Below are positions 17,404-25,994 of a DNA stretch of 64,000 nucleotides, one piece after another. The translations under genes were made by a program, and so were the position numbers. The DNA is from JBEKTY01 sp049515555 (GTDB lineage Bacteria > Planctomycetota > Planctomycetia > Pirellulales > Thermoguttaceae), in the NCBI GenBank assembly GCA_049515555.1, contig JBEKTY010000015.1, forward strand, positions 1-64,000, given 5' to 3'. Under the pieces are notes generated by a model, which saw only the letters and a list, made by a program, of their open reading frames with translations, searched no databases and was not told the DNA's origin. Numbering within the stretch: position 1 is the stretch's first letter; the number at the start of each line of letters is the position of its first letter.

Positions 17404-17811
17404 ATGTGGAAAAGAACAGTCACGTACCTGTTGTTCCTGGCTGTGGGCGCGATCATGGGCGTCACGATGTCGCAGATTGCCTTGTGGCGGATGCGCCCAC
17501 CGCTTTTCAAACAGTATCATCAGATCGAAGCCGAGATCTACGCAAAATGGCTGGCCGACGGTGTTCTGCCCGCTCCTGGCGCCCTTTCCGAGTCAGCACA
17601 GAAGACGCTCTCCGCGAATAGAGAAATCCAGTATACTGCCAAAGATGGGTTAAGCTACCGATACGGCAAACCGTATCCGGCGAATTTGCCCCTAAGCGGG
17701 ATAGTAACCTTCGGTTTGTGGTGGGGCGGAGAAAATGGCTGTGTTGGCGAAAGCGAACCACCGGAAGCCTTGATCCACAACGCCAAACTGCGGGCCGAGA
17801 AGCCGCATTGA
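17404..17811 (+). CDS. small membrane-anchored protein, unknown function
   Basis: A 135-residue protein with one N-terminal hydrophobic segment (TVTYLLFLAVGAIMGVTM, about 5-22) and a soluble C-terminal part. It is probably anchored with the C-terminus outside. No family was recognised. It lies about 190 bp downstream of the secreted protein gene. Confidence 0.5.
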   Translation: MWKRTVTYLLFLAVGAIMGVTMSQIALWRMRPPLFKQYHQIEAEIYAKWLADGVLPAPGALSESAQKTLSANREIQYTAKDGLSYRYGKPYPANLPLSGIVTFGLWWGGENGCVGESEPPEALIHNAKLRAEKPH

Positions 17812-17974
17812 AGAACTAATGTTGATTGCGAAGCTCTTGCCCATACCCCTTCCCACTTGGATCATTGAGCCACGGAAACCAAAATCATAACTGCTCGGCC
17901 TTATACGGGCGGCCAGGGTCGTCGCAAGTAGGCATGTGAGGAGCAGCGGACAATGGCCTTTGCAGTGCCGAGAA

Positions 17975-17997
17975 CACGGTTGGGCAAGCCAACCGTG
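17975..17997. repeat. 23-bp palindrome (CACGGTTGG family)
   Basis: Arms CACGGTTGG and CCAACCGTG flank GCAAG, just downstream of the thpR stop. It belongs to the same family as 8478, 8508, 35294 and 35324. Confidence 0.8.
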
Positions 17998-18009
17998 GCA
18001 CCCGCCATC

Positions 18010-18594
18010 TCAGGCCGGTCGGGGCACGAGTGGCGCGCGGGCCAGGGCTTCGTAGATTGGTCCGCGGGGCATCAGTTGGCTGGAGAAGACGACCAGCTCG
18101 GCTACGCGGAAGCGGCCGGCGTCGAACGCGGCGTGCTCTTTCAGCAGTCGTGCGAGCTCACCCAGGGCGGGCCCCCCGCCCCGCACGCGGCCGATCGTCA
18201 GGTGCGGCTCGAAGGCCCGCGGCTCCTTGCGGAACCCCAGCGGGGCGAGGGCCTTTTCCAGAGCGGCGTGGAGGACGGCCAGCCGTTGGGACCCTTCGCC
18301 GCCGCCCAGCCATAAAGTTCGCGGCCGGCCAGGATGCGGGAAGGCACCCGCGCCGCACAGAGTCAAGTCGAACGCCGGCACGCCGGCCGCCGCCCGTTGC
18401 ACCGCCTCGCACACGCCGGGGATCTCCCGCGTCGGAACTTCGTCCAGGAACTTCAGCGTCAGGTGCAGATTGTGCGAATCGACCCACCTGACGTCGACCC
18501 CCGCGGCAGAGAGCAACTGCATCAACTCTTCGGCCCGCCGGCGCACCGGCTGACTGGTCTCGACGGCCACGAAAGTGCGGAGGGTATCGGTCAT
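18010..18594 (-). CDS. thpR: RNA 2',3'-cyclic phosphodiesterase (LigT/ThpR)
   Basis: A 194-residue protein of the 2H phosphoesterase superfamily that opens 2',3'-cyclic phosphates in RNA. The two HxTx motifs are HLTLKF (about residue 45) and HLTIGR (about residue 132). The length is normal. ATG 18594 (MTDTLRTFVAVE) is chosen; a TTG two codons upstream borders a 7-bp tandem repeat. It is downstream of the PfkB kinase gene on the minus strand. Confidence 0.9.
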   Translation of the reverse strand: MTDTLRTFVAVETSQPVRRRAEELMQLLSAAGVDVRWVDSHNLHLTLKFLDEVPTREIPGVCEAVQRAAAGVPAFDLTLCGAGAFPHPGRPRTLWLGGGEGSQRLAVLHAALEKALAPLGFRKEPRAFEPHLTIGRVRGGGPALGELARLLKEHAAFDAGRFRVAELVVFSSQLMPRGPIYEALARAPLVPRPA

Positions 18595-18600
18595 GCCCAA

Positions 18601-18642
18601 GGGATTAGGGATTGGGGATTAGGGATTGGGGATTAGGGATTG
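18601..18642. repeat. tandem 7-bp repeat GGGATTR, six units
   Basis: Six alternating GGGATTA/GGGATTG units lie immediately upstream of the thpR start codon, so they occupy its ribosome-binding region. The copy number could affect thpR translation. Confidence 0.8.
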
Positions 18643-18687
18643 GAACGTAAGGTGGGACAAGCCCTAGCGCAGTCCCACCAGGATCCG

Positions 18688-19590
<903 letters not shown>

Positions 19591-19755
19591 AGCGGGCGAC
19601 CTCCTGCGGTATGGGAGACAGCCCCAGTTCTCGCCGAGCGAAAGCTGCGACTGTCAACCTTCCCGACTCGAAACTGTTCACGGGGACTGTCCCTGCGCTT
19701 CCGTCCCCTTGGGACACATTATGAGCCCCGCCCCGCCGCGGGCAAGGGGGGGCGG

Positions 19756-19797
19756 GCGGAAGGGGGAAGGCGGAAGGGGGAAGGCGGAAGGGGGAAG
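19756..19797. repeat. three perfect 14-bp tandem units
   Basis: Unit GCGGAAGGGGGAAG, repeated three times without mismatch, directly before the 44-bp palindrome. Confidence 0.85.
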
Positions 19798-19799
19798 GC

Positions 19800-19843
19800 G
19801 GGGACTGTCCCGATTTTCGTCCGACGAAAATGGGACTGTCCCC
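19800..19843. repeat. 44-bp stop-free palindrome, copy 1 (intergenic)
   Basis: The ends GGGGACTGTCCC and GGGACTGTCCCC border an inner palindrome ATTTTCGTCCGACGAAAAT. Other copies are at 24809, 26524, 27581 and 35157. Confidence 0.85.
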
Positions 19844-19895
19844 TTCAAGGCGGAAGGCGGAAGGCGGAGCGGTAGTTTTCAGCTTTCATTCCGGC

Positions 19896-21128
19896 TCATT
19901 TCGTCTCTTCCGGAGGGCGGGCGTGGACGAAGCCGCGGTAAAGGAGCAGGTCGTAGATGATCTTCAGCCCGCCGGCCAGGAAGAAGGGCACGCCCAGCGT
20001 AGCCGGGTGGGCCAGCAGCACGCCCGCCAGGAGCGGCGAGAGGGCGGCCCCGGTGGTCCGGGCCACGCCGGTCACGCCGGCCGCGGCCGAGCGCTCCTCC
20101 GGCGGCACCACGGCCATGACGTACGACTGCCGCGTGGGCACGTCCATCTGCGATATGCTGAACCGCAAGAACAGCACGGCAACGGCCAGCGACAGATTGG
20201 GCATCAGCGGCACGAGGATCAGCAGGACGTTCGAGGGCAGGTGGGTGAAGACCATGGTCCGGATCAGGCCGAAGCGCGAGGCCAAACGGGCGGCCAGCAG
20301 GGCGGAAAGGCCGGCCAGCAGGTTAGCGCCGAAGAAGATTTCTCCCAAAACAGAGGCCGAAACGCCGAATCGCTTGTAGAACCAGTAGGCGGCGATGCTT
20401 TGGATGACCAGCCCGCCGCCGAAGGCGTCTAGCGCGAACAGCGCGGCCAGCCGGAACACCACCCGCCGCGAGCGATCGAGCCCCAAAAAAGGTCGCACGA
20501 TTCCGGGAGCGACGTATTGACTGGGAGCCGCCTCGGTGGCCGGCGACAGGCGAGTGAAGAGCGCCATCAGCCCCACGCCCAGCAGTGCGTACAAGGCGAC
20601 TCCCACGCGATAGCTGCCAATCTGCGTCAGCGACGCGCGTTGCAGAGAATCGACCAGCAAGCCGCCGGCCAGCGAGCCGACCGCGGTGGCCAGCGCCCCG
20701 GCCAGCGTGTACCAGGCGAACGCTGCCGTGCGACTGCGGTCGGCGACGACCTGCGACAGGGCGGCCTGCTCGATAGGCAGGAAAGGGCCGACCTCGTTGC
20801 CGCTCGGGCTGATCACGCCGATCGTGGCCGCCACGAGCAGGACCCAGAAGACATCGGAGAGGGCGAACGTCAGGCCGGCCGCCGCCATTAGCACGGCGCC
20901 GATAAGCAGGGTCCGCCGCCGGCCGAAGCGGTCGGCCCGCGTGGTGAGCCACAACGAGACCGCCGTGTCGCCGGCCAGCGTGAGCGTAAGCAGCAGGCCG
21001 ATTTGCGATTCGCCGAGGCCGAGGGCGGCCAAGTATAGGGCCAGCACGACGGCCAGCGACCCGTAGGCCGCCAGCCGCACGATCCGCGTGCTGAACAGGA
21101 TCAGGACGTCGCGGTTGAAGTGGGGCAT
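19896..21128 (-). CDS. major facilitator superfamily transporter
   Basis: A 410-residue protein with about 11-12 hydrophobic helices. The loop 2-3 motif is RADRFGRRRTLLIG (about 64-77), and the second half has ARLASRFGLIRTM. It is an MFS permease in the inner membrane. The substrate is unknown; drug efflux is a common role. ATG 21128. The next gene on the same strand upstream is the YgiQ-type protein, 200 bp away. Confidence 0.88.
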   Translation of the reverse strand: MPHFNRDVLILFSTRIVRLAAYGSLAVVLALYLAALGLGESQIGLLLTLTLAGDTAVSLWLTTRADRFGRRRTLLIGAVLMAAAGLTFALSDVFWVLLVAATIGVISPSGNEVGPFLPIEQAALSQVVADRSRTAAFAWYTLAGALATAVGSLAGGLLVDSLQRASLTQIGSYRVGVALYALLGVGLMALFTRLSPATEAAPSQYVAPGIVRPFLGLDRSRRVVFRLAALFALDAFGGGLVIQSIAAYWFYKRFGVSASVLGEIFFGANLLAGLSALLAARLASRFGLIRTMVFTHLPSNVLLILVPLMPNLSLAVAVLFLRFSISQMDVPTRQSYVMAVVPPEERSAAAGVTGVARTTGAALSPLLAGVLLAHPATLGVPFFLAGGLKIIYDLLLYRGFVHARPPEETK

Positions 21129-21180
21129 CGCTGCGTACGAAGGATCGGCCGAAGAATAGCTTCCGCAGTATTATTGTAGT

Positions 21181-21223
21181 CGGCACACGCCGTGTGCCGG
21201 ATTTCCGCACACGGCGTGTGCGG
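21181..21223. repeat. two adjacent small palindromes
   Basis: 21181-21199 has arms CGGCACAC/GTGTGCCG and 21205-21223 has arms CCGCACAC/GTGTGCGG. They sit just upstream of the MFS gene and resemble the 3711 and 9513 palindromes. Confidence 0.8.
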
Positions 21224-21330
21224 ATTACATTGGAACACGGGCAAGGCCCCGGGTGCATGATCCTTGCCCGCTCGCCCTCACCAATTTCCCCTCACCCTAA
21301 CCATCTCCCGGAGGGAGAGGGGACCGGGCG

Positions 21331-23367
21331 TCAATCGCCGGGTGCCCGGGGCCGGCGTCGTCGCCGCTTGCTTGCCTGCTCTCCTGTTCTCCCGCCCTTC
21401 TGCCCTGCTGTTCTCCCCTTCTCCTGGTCTCCTGCTCTCCTGCTCATCTGCTCTCCTGTTCTCCTGCTCCCCTGTTCTCTTGCTCTCACCGGAATCAGGC
21501 AGTCTGGTCCGCTGCCGATCAGGTCCTGGCGGCCGGCCTGTTCGAGGGCCTCGCGGACGTGGCGGTAGTTTTCCGGCTTCCAAAACTGCAACAGCGCCCG
21601 CTGCAACCGCCGCTCGTGGCCGCCCTTGGGCACGTAAACCGGCTCGCCCGTGGCCGGGTCCATCCCGGTGTAGTACATGCAAGTGGCCGGGTCCATCGGC
21701 AATGGGATGAAGTCCTGCACTTGCTCGGGCCGGTAGCCGGTCCGCTTCAAGAAAAGTGCGAGGTCGATCATGGCCGCCACATCGCAGCCGGGATGCCCGG
21801 CCATGAAGTAAGGCACGAGGTAGAGTTCCTTGCCGGCCGCGGCCGCCGCCCGGCGAAACTCCGCGCCGAAGGCCAGGAACTCCTCGATGGGCGGCTTCCG
21901 CATCCGCCGCAACACGCCCCGATCGACGTGTTCCGGGGCCACCTTGAGCCGCCCGCCGGTATGATGCTCGACCAACTCGCGGATATAGGCGGGGCTCAGC
22001 CGGGCCAGGTCCATGCGGATGCCCGAGGCAATAAATACCCGCTTCACGCCCGGCAGCCGCCGCGATTGCTCCATCAACTCCACCAGCGGCCCGTGATCCG
22101 TCAGCAGCCGTTTGCAAATCGCCGGCTGCAGGCAGCTTGGGCGGCGGCAGGTGCGGCGCATCTGCGGCGCGCAACAGTGCATGCCGTACATGTTGGCTGT
22201 CGGGCCGCCCAGGTCGCTGATCACGCCCGAAAAGTCGGGCTTGGCCGCCATGTGGCGAATCTCGGCCAGCACCGACTCCCGGCTGCGGCTCTGAATTACC
22301 CGGCCCTGATGGGCCGCCAGCGAGCAGAACGCGCATCCGCCGCAACAGCCCCGCACGATCTGGATCGAGTTCTTCACCACTTCGTAGGCCGGGATGGGCT
22401 GCCGGCCGTAACTGGGGTGCGGCCGGCGCGTAAACGGCAGCCCGTAAACGCGGTCCATTTCCGCCGCCTCCAGCGGCCCCGCCGGCGGATTGACCACTAC
22501 CGCCTCGCGGCCGTGGTATTGCACCAGCGGCCGGGCGCAATAGGGGTTGGTCTCCAGTTGAATGGCCCGGGTCATGGCCAGGAACGACCGCTTGTCGGCC
22601 GCCACCTGTTCATAGCTGGGCAGGAGGATGGCCCCGGCCGGGGCCGCAGCCGGCAGGGCGGGGCCATCCGGCTCGCACGCCGCGGGGTTGTCCGACTGCT
22701 TCTCCCCCGCACGTTGAGCACGCCGGGCGACGGCCTCGCTCGCGCCCAGCCGGTAGACCGTGCCGCGGACGTCGCGGAGCCGGCCCACCGCTTCGCCGGC
22801 CGCCAGACGGCCGACGATTTCCACCAGCGGCCGCTCCCCCATGCCGTAGACCAGCAAGTCGGCCTTGGCGTCCAGAATGATGCTGCGGCGCACCCGGTCG
22901 CTCCAATAGTCGTAATGGGCCAGCCGCCGCAGGCTGGCCTCGACTCCGCCGGCGATGACCGGCACGCCCGGGTAGGCCTCGCGTGCCCGCTGGCAATAGA
23001 CCGCCGTGGCGCGGTCCGGCCGGCGGCCGATCTCGCCGCCGGGACTATAGGCGTCGTCGTTGCGAACTTTTCGGGCGGCCGTGGTATGGTTCAGCATCGA
23101 GTCCATATTCCCGGCACTGACGGCGAAGCACACCCTGGGCCGGCCGAACGTCCGCCACGGCCGGCAGGAATGCCAATCCGGCTGGCTGAGAATGGCCACC
23201 CGATGGCCTTCCGCCTCGAGCAGCCGCGCGAGCAGGGCCGCCGCAAAGCCGGGATGATCCACGTACGCATCGCCGGTCACGAAAACCACGTCGACGGAAT
23301 CCCAGCCCCGCGCGGCAACCTCCGCCCGCGCAAGCGGCAGTGGCAGTAGGCTGGGAGAAACCGGCAT
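21331..23367 (-). CDS. YgiQ family radical SAM protein
   Basis: A 678-residue radical SAM protein of the YgiQ (UPF0313) family, substrate unknown. The 4Fe-4S/SAM motif is RGCCGGCAFCSLAAHQG (C-x3-C-x2-C, about 338-354). The N-terminal domain begins with FVTGDAYVDHPGF, typical of the family, and the C-terminal part has FMAGHPGCD and FIPLPMDPATCMYYTG. The last 50 or so residues (626-678) are Arg/Glu/Gly-rich and encoded by a simple repeat, so the native C-terminus has probably been replaced or extended. ATG 23367. Confidence 0.9.
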   Translation of the reverse strand: MPVSPSLLPLPLARAEVAARGWDSVDVVFVTGDAYVDHPGFAAALLARLLEAEGHRVAILSQPDWHSCRPWRTFGRPRVCFAVSAGNMDSMLNHTTAARKVRNDDAYSPGGEIGRRPDRATAVYCQRAREAYPGVPVIAGGVEASLRRLAHYDYWSDRVRRSIILDAKADLLVYGMGERPLVEIVGRLAAGEAVGRLRDVRGTVYRLGASEAVARRAQRAGEKQSDNPAACEPDGPALPAAAPAGAILLPSYEQVAADKRSFLAMTRAIQLETNPYCARPLVQYHGREAVVVNPPAGPLEAAEMDRVYGLPFTRRPHPSYGRQPIPAYEVVKNSIQIVRGCCGGCAFCSLAAHQGRVIQSRSRESVLAEIRHMAAKPDFSGVISDLGGPTANMYGMHCCAPQMRRTCRRPSCLQPAICKRLLTDHGPLVELMEQSRRLPGVKRVFIASGIRMDLARLSPAYIRELVEHHTGGRLKVAPEHVDRGVLRRMRKPPIEEFLAFGAEFRRAAAAAGKELYLVPYFMAGHPGCDVAAMIDLALFLKRTGYRPEQVQDFIPLPMDPATCMYYTGMDPATGEPVYVPKGGHERRLQRALLQFWKPENYRHVREALEQAGRQDLIGSGPDCLIPVRAREQGSRRTGEQMSRRAGDQEKGRTAGQKGGRTGEQASKRRRRRPRAPGD
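21360..21492. repeat. pyrimidine-rich CTCCTG-type simple repeat in the 3' end of the YgiQ gene
   Basis: A degenerate array of CTCCTGTTCTCCTGCTC-like units. It encodes the Arg/Glu/Gly-rich tail of the YgiQ-type protein on the minus strand. It is not CRISPR: there are no regular spacers. Confidence 0.75.
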
Positions 23368-23750
23368 GGCCAGGACTCACGAGAGGTAACCGTTCGGTGG
23401 CGTCCAAGTATTATAGTCGCGCGCGGGCGCCGCCGCGTGACTGGTGCGACTTTCTTGGCCTTCAAAATCGGGCTACACTGTGCTATAACCGCGCCTGCCG
23501 CAGCCTCGATCGAGCCAGCGTTGGCCGCCGAAGGGGACAGTCCCACGCACGGTGGGCAGAAGCGCTTACGCAAGGCGGGCCAGTGAGTTAGCGACTTGTG
23601 CAACACCGGAGCTTCGCAAAAGTCCCCACGAAATGTTGCACACAGTGAATGTTCACTCCGGACGTGATCTTCTTCTTCAGAGGGGGAGAAGTTGAGGATG
23701 AAGGATGAGGGCGGAAGGCGGAGACTATCCGCCGTGACCGCTTACGCCGC
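23368..23750. other. intergenic region between ygiQ-type gene and pheT end
   Basis: No gene is seen. It contains a half copy of the 44-bp palindrome (near 23533, GGGGACAGTCCCACG) and short inverted repeats around GTTGCAC. Confidence 0.5.
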
Positions 23751-25868
23751 TCAGGCCCGAAGTTCCGCACCATGTTCCCGGTGGCAAACGGCGACGATCC
23801 GGTCGCGGACCTCGTCGGCCTCTTGATTGGTGAGCGTGCCCGCGGCCCAGCGGAGGGTAATGGTCAACAGCAGGCTCTTCTTGCCGGGCCCCAGCCGCTC
23901 GGGGTCGCGGTAGGTGTCGCGGTACTGGAGGCTCTCCAGGTGCGGTCCGGCGCCGCGGCGGACAGTGGCTTCAATCTGGGCCCAGCGGACCGCTTCGTCG
24001 ACCACCAGGTTCAGATCACGGGTCACCGCCGGATAGGCCGGCAGCGGGACGAATTGCGGGACCAGGGCCGCCGACTCGACCAGCGGCCCGAGCCGGATTT
24101 CCGCCACGGCGGCTGAACCGCGGAGATCGAAGCGCTTGAGCCCCGCCTCGCCCAGCCGGCCCACGTAGCCCAGCATCTGTCCCTGGAGCATCAGCCGGCA
24201 GGCGGCCGACGGCTCGACCAGTTCGATCCCGGCGTCTTCAGACTCCAACCGCAGGGCCGGATCGAGCGCGGCGACGATGGCCTCGATCACGCCCTTTACG
24301 CGGGCGTAATCCCGGCCGCTCGTGAGGCCGAGCATCAGCCACTCGTCGGGCAGTCCCGCCGCGGGCAGATAGATCCTGGCGATCTCGAACAATTCGATCT
24401 CCGGGTTGGCCAGGGCCTCGTTGGCCCGCCGCGCGGCCAGCAGGCTGGGGATCAGGCTGGTACGCAGCCGGTCGGCGCCGCGGGTCACCGGCACTGGGCT
24501 CCGCAACGGCTCGGCCCGGGTCCAGACGGGCACGGCCCGGGCCGACGGCTCATCGACCGCGCTAAGGGTTATCGCCTCGTCGAAGCCGGCGGCCAGCAGC
24601 ACCTGGCGGACTTTCTCCAGCACGCGGTCCTCGCGGCGGCGGGCCGAGGGGACCATGGGCACGCTCACGTCTTCCGGGATCTTGTCGTAGCCGTGGATCC
24701 GCGCCACTTCCTCGACCAGGTCGATCTCGCGCGTAAGGTCGCGGCGCCAACTCGGCGGGACGAAACTCATGCTCTCCCCCGCCGGCTTCGGGGCAGCGGC
24801 CGTGTCGTGGGGACTGTCCCGATTTTCGTCCGACGAAAATGGGACTGTCCCCTTCTGACGTGCCGGGGCGCCGGCCGTGTCGCCGGCGCTGCGAACCTCG
24901 ACATTGCCCAGGGCTAGGAGGATCCGGCGGACGGCCTGCGGCGGCACCTCGACGCCCAGCACCCGTTTCAGTTCGGCCAGGCGGAGCACGATCGGCCGCC
25001 GGGGCTCGGGCGGCCGGCCCACGTCCAGCACACCGGCGGCCAGCTCGCCCCCGCCAAGATCGAGAATCAGTTGGCAGCACCGCCGGCTCGCCCAGTCGAT
25101 GCCTTCGGGGTCCACCCGCCGCTCGAAGCGGAACGAGGAATCGCTGTGCAGGCCCAGGCGGCGGGCCGTGGTCCGGATCGACACCGGATCGAACTCGGCC
25201 GCCTCGACCAGCACCGCCGTGGTGCCGCCCGAAACCTCGGTCTGGGCACCGCCCATCACCCCGCCGATGGCCACCGCCTCACGGCCGTCGGCTATCACGC
25301 ACATCTCCGGCTCCAGCCGGTAGGTCTTGTGATCGATGGCCACCAGGGCCTCGCCGGCCAGCGGCCGGCGGACGATGATCTCGTGCTGCCACAGCTTGTC
25401 GTAATCGAATGTGTGCAGCGGCTGTCCGCACTCCATCATCACGTAGTTGGAAATGTCCACGACGTTGTTGATGGGCGTGATGCCGACCGCTTCCAGCCGG
25501 TTGGCCAGCCATCCCGGACTGGGGCCCACCCGCACGCCGCGGACCACGCGGGCCGTGTAGCGCGGGCACAGGTCCAGGCAATCGATCCGCACGCGGGCCA
25601 GCCGCTCCAGCGGCGTGCCGCCCTCGGGCGGCTCGGCCGCCGGCATCTGCAAGCCCACGCCCCACAACACCGAGACCTCGCGGGCCACGCCGACGTGCCC
25701 CAGGCAGTCGGGCCGGTTGCTGGTCACCTCCAACTCAACCACCAGGTCGTCGTCTAGCGGCTGGGTCCCCTCGTGGTTCAGCCCAGCCATCATCAGCCGC
25801 TCGACCAGCTCCGCGGGCGGCATATCCAGCGGCACGTACTGCTTCAGCCAGTTCCAGGAGACGATCAT
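23751..25868 (-). CDS. pheT: phenylalanine-tRNA ligase beta subunit
   Basis: A 705-residue subunit of PheRS. The N-terminus (SWNWLKQYVPLDMPPAELVE) goes straight into the B3/B4-type VELEVTSNRPDCLGHVGVARE, so the EMAP-like tRNA-binding domain usually found near residues 40-150 is absent. The B5 segment SFVPPSWRRDLTREIDLVEE, the GYDKIP motif and the C-terminal FDX-ACB domain (to the end) are present. An Ala/Pro-rich insertion (about 339-353) inside B5 is encoded by the 44-bp palindrome and reads GTVPFSSDENRDSP. ATG 25868. pheS lies upstream, separated by 126 bp of repeats. Confidence 0.95.
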   Translation of the reverse strand: MIVSWNWLKQYVPLDMPPAELVERLMMAGLNHEGTQPLDDDLVVELEVTSNRPDCLGHVGVAREVSVLWGVGLQMPAAEPPEGGTPLERLARVRIDCLDLCPRYTARVVRGVRVGPSPGWLANRLEAVGITPINNVVDISNYVMMECGQPLHTFDYDKLWQHEIIVRRPLAGEALVAIDHKTYRLEPEMCVIADGREAVAIGGVMGGAQTEVSGGTTAVLVEAAEFDPVSIRTTARRLGLHSDSSFRFERRVDPEGIDWASRRCCQLILDLGGGELAAGVLDVGRPPEPRRPIVLRLAELKRVLGVEVPPQAVRRILLALGNVEVRSAGDTAGAPARQKGTVPFSSDENRDSPHDTAAAPKPAGESMSFVPPSWRRDLTREIDLVEEVARIHGYDKIPEDVSVPMVPSARRREDRVLEKVRQVLLAAGFDEAITLSAVDEPSARAVPVWTRAEPLRSPVPVTRGADRLRTSLIPSLLAARRANEALANPEIELFEIARIYLPAAGLPDEWLMLGLTSGRDYARVKGVIEAIVAALDPALRLESEDAGIELVEPSAACRLMLQGQMLGYVGRLGEAGLKRFDLRGSAAVAEIRLGPLVESAALVPQFVPLPAYPAVTRDLNLVVDEAVRWAQIEATVRRGAGPHLESLQYRDTYRDPERLGPGKKSLLLTITLRWAAGTLTNQEADEVRDRIVAVCHREHGAELRA
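24809..24852. repeat. 44-bp palindrome, copy 2, in frame within pheT
   Basis: Near-identical to the copy at 19800. Read on the minus strand in pheT it gives GTVPFSSDENRDSP within the B5 domain, just before the conserved PSWRRDLTRE. Confidence 0.9.
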
Positions 25869-25878
25869 GGGGCAAGGG

Positions 25879-25988
25879 GGGATTAGGGATTGGGGATTAG
25901 CCGTTGGGGTTGAGGGCAGATAACCGGTGTCTAACAGCCGCCGAACAGAGTGGCATCGCCTAATCCCTAATCCCCAATCCCTAATCCC
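25879..25988. repeat. GGGATTA-type repeats flanking the pheS-pheT gap
   Basis: A GGGATTAGGGATTGGGGATT array at 25879-25900 and its inverse, CCTAATCCCTAATCCCC, at 25959-25988 lie between pheS and the start of pheT. They can pair with each other in the operon mRNA. Confidence 0.75.
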
Positions 25989-25994
25989 CTTCGT

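Larger units (their letters stand above)
19591..19895. other. intergenic region packed with repeats
   Basis: The 305 bp between the PfkB kinase and the MFS gene contain a 14-bp tandem repeat (19756-19797), the 44-bp palindrome (19800-19843) and further short GGCGGAA units. No gene is seen. Confidence 0.6.
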
